The translations under genes were made by a program, and so were the position numbers. Shown piece after piece: positions 56,222 through 64,000 of a stretch of 64,000 bases of DNA; position 1 is the stretch's first letter, and each line of letters begins with the position of its first letter. This stretch comes from Rostratula benghalensis (taxonomy: Eukaryota; Chordata; Aves; Charadriiformes; Rostratulidae). Under the pieces are notes generated by a model. The model worked only from the letters and a program-made list of their open reading frames with translations, was not told the origin of the DNA and made no database searches. The DNA is taken from positions 4,454,372-4,518,371 of the forward strand of contig VXAI01000039.1 of assembly GCA_013399305.1 (NCBI GenBank). The letters are read 5' to 3'.

Positions 56222-59200
56222 CTGTGCAAAAAGAAAATCCATGATAGAGGTGAGTCCTCTCTTTACATCAGCTCTCCTAATATGTCAACACCAGGTAACG
56301 CTGCTGCAACTTATTTCATTTGGTAGAACTGCATTTTGTCTTCTATTAGGTGAGGTACTAGCAGCAAGAAAGCCTTGTCCCTTACTTTGTTTCACCTGGT
56401 AAGGCGACCAGGTAGAGGAGGGTGTAGCAAGCATGGTATTGGTGCCAACACAGAATTTATGAGTTAAAAATCTTACCCAATTATACCAGGAAATTAAGAA
56501 AGTAAGACCCCTGTAAGATAGGGAGATGGCTCAAAAGGCATGCTGTTGACCTACATGTGCAGGTTTCCCAGCCCAACAGAAGCATCACTGCTGTATAAAA
56601 ACAGTTTTCCACCTCAGTGGGCTCTGCACATCAGCATTTCAGCTGTTAGAAGCCAGCATTTTAGACATCACACTGATAAGATTTCCTAATAAATACTACC
56701 CTCGTTACTTTGTTACACTGGAGGGGAGGGGGGAATGGGATTTATAAAAAAGCTTTATCTTACCTTTGTCTTCAGGGGCTATTTCATGAGCCTTTTTAAG
56801 ATCAGCCTTAAATAAAAGAGAAATACAAGTTAATATTCTGATCAACTGTTCAGATTTTTTTTTAAAAAGTTTATTGAATATTTGTGATCATTACCAATGC
56901 CTGATCGAGATCTCTTATTCCCTGCCATCCTTGAGCCCGTCTGTAGAGAGCCTTAGTATTTGCTGGATCTATTTTAAGAGCCTGTAAATGTAATAAAATT
57001 GTCACATTAACATTTCATACACTTCACAGCCTCCCATCTCCACAAATGGCACAGTTTGCACCAGCAGACAATCTCCCCGCTCGGTTTGAGGGTAAGCTGT
57101 CAAAACATTAACCGTGGAAAAAAGGAATGGTGTACTGTAGCACCCTGAATAGCTGGCTAATCAGGTTTAATGCCACTGCACCAGCAGTGGTCTTTTGTGA
57201 AGCAGGAGCATGTATGAGGATAAAATGGAACCTGTGTGTGCTTTGTGTGTGTGTATATATATATATACGTCACGGCAGAGGTGTTGCTGCAGTTCAAATT
57301 ATCCTCACCTTAATTCTCGTAGTGCAGTTCTCTGTAACGTTAACTCCTTCACACCAAAAAAAAAACCAAAAAACCCCACAACCCTTAAACAGCATCATAA
57401 ATGTGAAAACACAGAGATTCCCTGTAAGGCTTTATTCACTGAAGGCCACAAAGATAGATGCAGGCAATGCATCTCATGCTTCAGGAACCTCGCCAAGTTC
57501 CAATCATGGCTTTCGTGAGCCGAAGGGTTTCACTAACGTGTGCGTGCCAGCTCTAATACAACAGTATCAAAATAGGAAATACAGTGGCTGGGCAAAGGGA
57601 TTGGTCCATTATTTGATTACTTAAAATTATCCAAAGCACCTCAGTTCATTTGGCTGGCTAGGTATTTTGTTTCTTGCCTGTGAAAATCACATTCTTTTTT
57701 TCTTACTGCAGATAATTCTATAGTGTAGCTTTTCTATTATTATTATAAAGAATACAGTTTCTTAGTGATTAGAGGAAATCTCTTTGCATGAATGTGTGGC
57801 TTTATTAATTTGATTTATTAACTTTAATTCATTGGTTAAGAATTACAGGCATTAGAAAACACATCCAGATTTTTGTAGATCACTTTGGGTTTGGCTGTTC
57901 ACATAATGGAAGTCTTACCCTGGGCACCCACCCTGATGTGTCTGCTCTAAAGCCTGGAGGCTCTTCTGTGTCAGCAGTTAAAAACATGAGGTGCCTGTAC
58001 TGTGTACACACCTGTCACATTCCTTGGTTTTAGCTTGGCCATTGTGCTCACAGCAAGGTTTGTCTGAACAGGCTCCAGCCATTCTAGTTCCTATTTGCAC
58101 CAAATAATGCATGAACTATAGATTGTTAATTTATAACACCTTAGGAAATTTAAAACGCCTTAGGAAATCATAAAAGTAAAAAATGTGTAGTTTCTCAGGA
58201 ATTACCTTGAACTCTTCTAGTTAATCTTAGGAAACTGGTGTTCTGATTAAAGCACTGATACAGTGTTAAACACTTGTGATGAGGTATAAGCTAAATAATT
58301 ACAGAAATCTGTTAGAGCTATGGAGTTGCCTTTACCTAACAATTCTGTAACCTTAAAGAATAAAAGAAAGGGAAGATGTTTTTCCCTGAATGGCAAGTAT
58401 TCTGATTAATAATTTATATCTGTAACACTTAAATGAAACAGTGTTTCAATTTTTACCTTTCTCTAGATGAGGGATATCACATTACACAGGTCTGGTGTCT
58501 TTTTTTTTCTCTCCCCATCCCCCATTTGTCCACTCTGAAGGTAGGTTTATGGAAGTTTTCCATGTGGTAATGCCATCAGCAAACTAGAAAGCAACCCAGC
58601 TTCTCCAAAGGCTTTTCCCTCACACACAGATTAGCCAAGACTCCCGCTTTCACATGAAGCCCTAGGAGATGCTGCTTAGGATCCTCTGCAGCCAGGTAAG
58701 AGCATTCTTTATTCTGTTTCCTTCAAGATTTCAGCATTTTACTGAAATATTTAAAGTTTCCTCAGCGATGCTAAATTCTGTCAATTTGTCTATATCACTG
58801 TTACTTTTTTTTTTTAATTCTATTATTTTTCAGTATTTCCTTTCTCCTTTCTTCCAGTTCACCACTAAGTCTATCTGAAAGGGCTTTAGTTAGAAAGTCA
58901 CTTCAATGAATAAAATATAAGACCATGAAATCTAAATGCAAGTAAAATATTCTGCTTGTACTAGTCTTCCAGGGAAATTCATTACTCTTTCACTGAAGAT
59001 AATTTAACTCTTTGGAATAGAAAAATTAGCTCTGCTCTTAGGAAACAAAACTGACCGTGACAAAGTGCACTTTTTCTGGCAGTAAGCAACCGGCCCCTTT
59101 TGTTTGCTTCTAGTGAGTCATTTCAATTCCAAAATCTTTTTAAAAAACCACATAACATACTGAAAAGTAGTAACTTCACAACCAGCCTTCTACTTTGCTT

Positions 59201-62200
59201 ACTTTTAAACCGTAAGCTTGTCAGAAAACTCTTAAGACTTTGTGGTTTCAGTCTGCGTGCTCCATACAGGCCAGTCGTTAACAGGACATTTACCTCTGAA
59301 CAGCTTTCAATGGCTCCCTGCCAATCCGACAGTTTGAGTTTACAAGCGCCGATGTTTAAAACGCAGGTCAAAGCAACAGTCTTCAACTTTGGTTTGTCTG
59401 CCTCCTCTGCCACTGCTTCAGAAGCTTCTACATACCTGCAGAAAAACAGATTTCCAAAGAACATGTATTCATATTGCAATTTCCATTTTGTTCTCCCTGA
59501 GTGATCTTTCCACAGATGTGTGAAGTGGCCTCTCCAAACAGGTACCCACCCTGACAAAAAAGATGAACTCACTGACAAGTGTCTTCCTGTAACTCCTTTC
59601 CTTCCGCTGTACTAACAGCATTATTTTTCTTAAGACTATTCCAGATGGCATGAAACAATTAGAATTTCTCTCAATGACTGTTTGTTCTCACAAAACATTG
59701 CTCATCAGTGGCAAAAAGTCACCCCCACTCCTTCACCTTCCTCATTCATGAAGGTTCTTCAGTTCCCTCAGTAATATTTAAATTAATTTAGGCATTTATG
59801 GCTAAAAGTGGAAGCTAACTTCACATTGTAAAGGAGGGTGTTTTATGAGCATTAGTAACTCCACCTTCTATCTACTGTCTTCCTTCATGACTTTTTTCCT
59901 GTACTTCAAAACTGACACTGGCTCAGGACTAAGCCACATCATTTACTGCATCTCCATTTCATAGACAAACTGGTAGGCAAGCTGCACCTCATTCTTCTTC
60001 ATTTACAAGGTGCTAATGCTGTCACTTTTTGTTTCAAGTGGCAAAGGTCTGTTGCAGATACAAAAGTTCTAACTCTTTTAATGGCCTACTTGACAGAACT
60101 TCTGTGGGTTTTATTTAAAAAATAAAAAAACAAGTGTTTGCCACATTTTAAGCCTGCCACGATCAAAGCAGTCTTTGCAGATCAGTGCCTATGTGATTTC
60201 AATTTTTGCATACTCTGTCTTCTGCATGTTGCATGGTTTGTACACAACTTTGGACCACAGAAATAAGCAATACTTTAAAAGTAAATTCAACATAGTCACA
60301 GTGAGTTTTGCACTTGCTGGACATCGTGCAAAAAATGAGAACCAGAAGAGAGCGAATACAGTAAAAAGCTAAGGAAAACTATAATACAAAACTGTATTCA
60401 AAACAAACAATACACTACTAATATTTATAAATCACACAAAAACATTAGACTACAACCATTCTGGAAACAACATTAGAGCTTCTAAGTCAAAGAAACCAGT
60501 AAGATGAATTTCAAGGGAGACAAGAGGGAGTTAATGCATTTTTTGACAAAGTGTCAATTCTTACATATTAAAAAATACTGGTTAAGCAGCAATAAGACAA
60601 GAATAGGCAGGGAAGGTTATAATGGTTCTGCTTTGGGGAAAAAACCAAAACAAAATAACCCCAACATTGCCAGCAGGCTGGTTAGGTGAGCTCTACATAG
60701 GAGATTATAACAACTATTCTGTTCCCCTCAGTCCTGGCAAAGTGCCAGCTGAAGGACCCCATCCTACATAAAGTACTGGATTTTAAGATACAACAACAGG
60801 GCACGTCCATGAAAGTATGATCTGTAAAGAAGAGCTGAAATTATCAGGTTGGTTTAGTCTAGATTAGTTGCTATCCTTCCCATCCACAAGGACAAATAAG
60901 CACAAAATAGAAGCCATCTGCTCAAACTGGAAGAGCCTTCATTGGGTGCTTAAGAGTAAGAATACTAATTGCAAGGGATGGCATAATTATACCTGATATT
61001 TACGTAAGAATGGGGTGAGGAAATGGACACAAAGATCCATTCCAGCCATCCAAGCCTTTTTTCTGTAAGATTTCTAAAAGGCTTGCACAGAAATCCTATT
61101 TAGTTCAGGGTTTCTGTTGGGTCTATGATGGGCTTTCTGAGGGCAGGGGGAGATGTTGTATCTTGGGTTGATACCTGTAAGTTAAATGAATCATTTTTAT
61201 GCTTCAGAAAGACATATTTGTTTGAAACCCAGTCAGCTGAAGCATTAAATAGCCCAAATTATTTTTCTTTCATTATTGTTACTGCTAGTTAACCGGTGAT
61301 CATTAAGAAGGCTGGGATAAAGGTCAGTATAATTTTGTTTAAAAGTTTTTAGGTGAAGCTCATATACATAAAGCAAAAAGCACGAAAAGAAGAAAGGAGC
61401 AGAGGAGCAATATGGAGACAAAAGCAGAACAACAATGATTTTGAAGGCAAGTCTGATTTAGGCATGGAGTCAAAATGATGGTACAGAGCCTCCAAAAATA
61501 ATAAAAAAAAAAGAATTAATAAGGGTCACATTTGAGGGTGCTCTCTCTTGAACTTAGCCGTTCCCTAAACCTACTGGCTTTTAGAAATCAGAGAAAAAGT
61601 ATCTCTCTCCTTTCCTGTCCATTCCCTGACTATATGATTGTGCTTTTCTCCCCAGTTATGCACCAGCATGGCAAGAGTATTAAAAAAGGGAGCATTTAGT
61701 CCATTCTAAACAATACTTCCTCCCTACAGCTCTTACCTAGCAATCAGTACAAGACCTACTTGAATAAGTGGCTGAAAAATCAACCATGTATTTTCAAGAT
61801 TCAGAAGGCTCTTTTTTAAAAAAAAAAAGTAAAAGTAACGAGCACAGCATCCAGCACTTCTTAAATGCACTTATCATTGGTTGATAGCATTTGGGTTATA
61901 GGAACTACCTGATTGAATGACGGTAGCCTTACCGTAAACTTTTACTATACTTTTTGGCTGCCATTGCCCAATTTTGCGATTTGAAGAAAGTATTTCCTAT
62001 ATTCTTTATGTCTTCTGCTATGGCCACAATCTTGTCAACCTAATAAAATAGATGGAAAATATAAAGTATGAATGTACTTAGGAAAGAAGTCTTGAGTTAC
62101 TTAATGTGTAACAGTAGGATCCCATGTTCATCCTCTTTCAAAGATTATTATAAAACCTCAGAATAAAACTATTAAAATTTTAGACAAATGCTAGCTTCAA

Positions 62201-63748
62201 ACCACTCCTATAGTATTTTCTACTTTATGTAACACATTAGTCTGAAAGATGAAATTCCTAATGAGTTTTCTACAGTATAAAGGGTGAGAAAATAACAGAG
62301 ACAACACAGCAGTTCAAATCCTTCCCCTAAATGCCCACACAGAGCTATATATAAAGGTGTTGACCATTATTCATAGGAAAGACATGTTAACAATCAAAGG
62401 ATTCAACCAAGACTGCCTTAATCCTGAGAAAATTTTGTCTCTTGCTTCTCAAAATGGTATTAGTCACCTGAACTTTGCATGCTCTCGAACTACAAGTCAT
62501 ACCAACACAATTCTTCTTCTCTCGAAACACTTAAAAAAACATCTATGGAAGGGAAAAAATAACAACTGCCTGTCATAATCATATCCATCATTTCTGCTTC
62601 CAGACCGGCACACATTTCAAGTGTTAAGTTACTTTTCCAGTGGCAATAAATAGTTTATAATTATTGCTATCATCTATACCACGGTTGTCTTAAGCTCTGT
62701 CAAATATATATATTGCAATTTGTAAAACCAGAATTAGCGACCCTGAAAAAAACTGCTTACAGCTGGAGACAAATGTCACCACAGTTTCTGTAGAGAGTTT
62801 ATACAAACAAGTTTAAGGTTGAAGGAGGCAAGCACCTGCCAGCTTCAGTTCTGATCCACAGCAAATGCTATCCCAAAACATTTTCGCCAGCTGAAGTCCT
62901 TCTCAATAGCCAGACACAAGGAGTTTCAGATTTCTAGCTGTATTTTTTACTTGTCTATTTCTAATTCTGTATTTGAAATTTATACATGCAGCCCCCTTTT
63001 TTTCCCTTTCAAAACCACTATCTCACACTATTTGTCTATTTCACTTTTGTGATAAAGTAAAACCCACAAAAGAGTTGCTTTCACCGATCTGCTCCCCAAT
63101 ACTCAACAAAAGGTCTTCCTTCAGTTTGAACAACTTGAAAAGCAAACGACTACTGGGAATTGAGAACAACTAAGCTCTGATGTAGTAAAAATCTTTCTAA
63201 AGGTTGATCGTTTATTATTTCTAGTAAGTGAGAAAAAATCTTTTTAAGGGTGGCTATTTAACAAGTTGCACAGAAAATGTGCAACGTGAAGTTAGCCATC
63301 TGCAGGATGGAGTTCTAGTAATAGCAATTTGTCACTACAGCATAAACAAAATTAAACAGAACAGAAAGAAATTAAGTGTAATAATTGTTAAGTATTTTTA
63401 TTTTCAGTTACTGGGGAAAAAAATCAGCTGCAATTAGCACTGAAAAAGAGACAGCAATCCCTTTCTATAGCATTCTCGTTCCTAAAATTGAGTGTCACCA
63501 TTTAGTCAGGATCTTGATCAATTTTTAAGAGAAAAGGCTTAGTGAACATCATCATAGACACCATGTAACTCAGATTACCTACAAGTTTTGCATTCTGTAA
63601 AATACCTGAAAAGAAAAATACTTACATCTTTCAAGTCTATATCTGCATCATCGGGAAAATCTGGATGAGCATCTCCAGATCCATCCTGGGGAACAATGCC
63701 CCAGTCATCTCCTTCCTTTAGCTCTCCACATTCTGCAATGACGCACAA
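56133..63748 (-). CDS. PPID: PPID, cyclophilin-40 peptidyl-prolyl isomerase (5' partial, last six exons)
   Basis: Cyclophilin 40, a cytosolic Hsp90 co-chaperone found in steroid-receptor complexes. The minus-strand exons are 63748-63626, 62039-61933, 59435-59294, 56981-56895, 56806-56764 and 56221-56133. They give 196 residues and a TGA stop in one frame, matching about residues 175-370 of the 370-residue human protein. What is visible is the end of the cyclophilin domain (LCVIAECGELKEGDDWGI), the acidic linker HPDFPDDADIDLKD and the three-repeat TPR domain. The Hsp90-tail-binding residues appear present: Asn in NIGNTFFKSQ, Asn in VLNIGACKLK, and Lys and Arg in TKALYRRAQGWQG. The C-terminus is the basic helix KIKAQKEKEKAAYAKMFA. 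The isomerase active site lies past the right edge. All introns are GT-AG. Confidence 0.97.
56764..56806 (-). CDS. PPID: PPID exon: 43-nt microexon-sized
   Basis: Encodes ADLKKAHEIAPEDK, separated from the previous exon by an intron of only 88 bp. The minus-strand acceptor is tttatttaag. Confidence 0.93.
56895..56981 (-). CDS. PPID: PPID exon: TPR 3
   Basis: An 87-nt exon of whole codons encoding ALKIDPANTKALYRRAQGWQ and GIRDLDQAL, with the Lys and Arg of the carboxylate clamp. The acceptor is catttacag and the donor is gtaatg. Confidence 0.96.
57243..57268. repeat. GT/AT microsatellite
   Basis: gtgtgtgtgtatatatatata in a PPID intron. Confidence 0.75.
58134..58173. repeat. Imperfect direct repeat, about 20 bp
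   Basis: aacaccttaggaaattta and aaacgccttaggaaatcata lie next to each other in a PPID intron. Confidence 0.6.
59294..59435 (-). CDS. PPID: PPID exon: TPR 1-2
   Basis: A 142-nt exon encoding YVEASEAVAEEADKPKLK, then TCVLNIGACKLKLSDWQGAI and ESCSE. It carries the second clamp Asn. The acceptor is ctgcag and the donor is gtaaat. The open frame runs past both splice sites, but the extra parts have no similarity. Confidence 0.96.
61933..62039 (-). CDS. PPID: PPID exon: TPR 1
   Basis: A 107-nt exon encoding VDKIVAIAEDIKNIGNTFFK and QNWAMAAKKYSKSL. It opens TPR 1 with the clamp Asn of NIGN. The acceptor is ttttattag and the donor is gtaagg. Confidence 0.96.
63626..63748 (-). CDS. PPID: PPID exon: end of cyclophilin domain and acidic linker
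   Basis: A 123-nt exon of whole codons encoding LCVIAECGELKEGDDWG, then VPQDGSGDAHPDFPDDADID and LKD. The minus-strand acceptor is attttttag and the donor is gtaagt. Bird-side differences from human lie in the GDDWGIVPQ stretch. Confidence 0.95.
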
Positions 63749-64000
63749 CTAAAAAATAAAATGTAAATTGCAGTATTGCTTATTAAGACAATTTCCCCTC
63801 CAAAAAGCCACAACTTCCGAGTGCTCTTTGAAATTCAGTAAAAAAGCTTTTTCATCTGTTGTTGGGGTGCATTGATTTCAGAAACCCACCACATCATTAG
63901 CCTGTCCTCATCAAAAGGCTTTTATCACAGGAAGTGTTGCTTTCAGAGGAGGAGCATTCCAAGAACACCATACCCACAGCCGCCCAGAGAGGCTGGAAGA
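63749..64000 (-). other. PPID upstream intron, cut by window edge
   Basis: Intronic sequence upstream of the first visible PPID exon. No further PPID exon is found before the edge. Confidence 0.6.

Larger units (their letters stand above)
56982..63625 (-). other. PPID introns between the TPR exons
   Basis: Three AT-rich introns (56982-59293, 59436-61932, 62040-63625). They contain a GT/AT simple repeat at 57241 and a short imperfect direct repeat at 58134. I recognise no transposon or RNA gene. Confidence 0.7.

Noticed and set aside
57127..57624. 165-codon open frame in a PPID intron
   Set aside because: It includes a microsatellite translation, has no recognisable domain, and sits in non-conserved intron. 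Probably chance.
59100..59578. Open frames of 134 (+) and 151 (-) codons
   Set aside because: The minus frame is the PPID exon 59294-59435 read through both splice sites; the plus frame is its antisense shadow.

Overview
The window is vertebrate, almost certainly avian, nuclear DNA. The evidence is AT-rich introns with GT-AG splice sites, four recognisable multi-exon vertebrate genes in the order RXFP1, C4orf46, ETFDH, PPID (as I recall, the same order as on human 4q32), and five CR1 LINE 3' fragments of the kind typical of bird genomes. The species cannot be fixed from the sequence alone. The fragments end in the characteristic tcatagaatcatagaa repeat. I found no CRISPR array, bacterial operon, rRNA or tRNA gene, or new biological system.

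Layout. Positions 1-31327 (+ strand) hold RXFP1, the relaxin receptor, from exon 2 (LDLa module) to the stop codon in the 18th exon; exon 1 with the signal peptide lies upstream of the window. All 17 exons were placed by protein similarity and splice sites, and together they encode 749 uninterrupted residues. From 31328 to about 34241 lie the probable RXFP1 3' UTR and, convergent to it, the probable C4orf46 3' UTR, which is broken by an assembly gap. C4orf46 (- strand, two exons, 102 aa) lies at 34242-34651. It is head to head with ETFDH (+ strand, 13 exons, 619 aa, 34990-55217), and both start inside one CpG island with 338 bp between the start codons. ETFDH then converges tail to tail with PPID (- strand, last six exons, 56133-63748); the PPID cyclophilin domain lies beyond the right edge.

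Function. RXFP1 is a plasma-membrane G-protein-coupled receptor, ETFDH a mitochondrial inner-membrane iron-sulfur flavoprotein feeding electrons from fatty-acid and amino-acid oxidation into ubiquinone, and PPID an Hsp90 co-chaperone. C4orf46 has no well-defined function. The genes are neighbours and do not form a pathway. The only regulatory coupling suggested by the sequence is the shared C4orf46/ETFDH promoter and the closely spaced ETFDH/PPID 3' ends.

Most of the remaining sequence is intronic with no recognisable content. Exceptions are the CR1 fragments (24.1, 29.3, 48.7, 49.7 and 52.6 kb), G-rich tracts, a purine-skewed block at 30.3-31.0 kb and three short assembly gaps. The most notable coding observation is a Gly-to-Glu change at the exon 2/3 junction of RXFP1, in the GDxxGWxxxF linker motif that follows the LDLa module.
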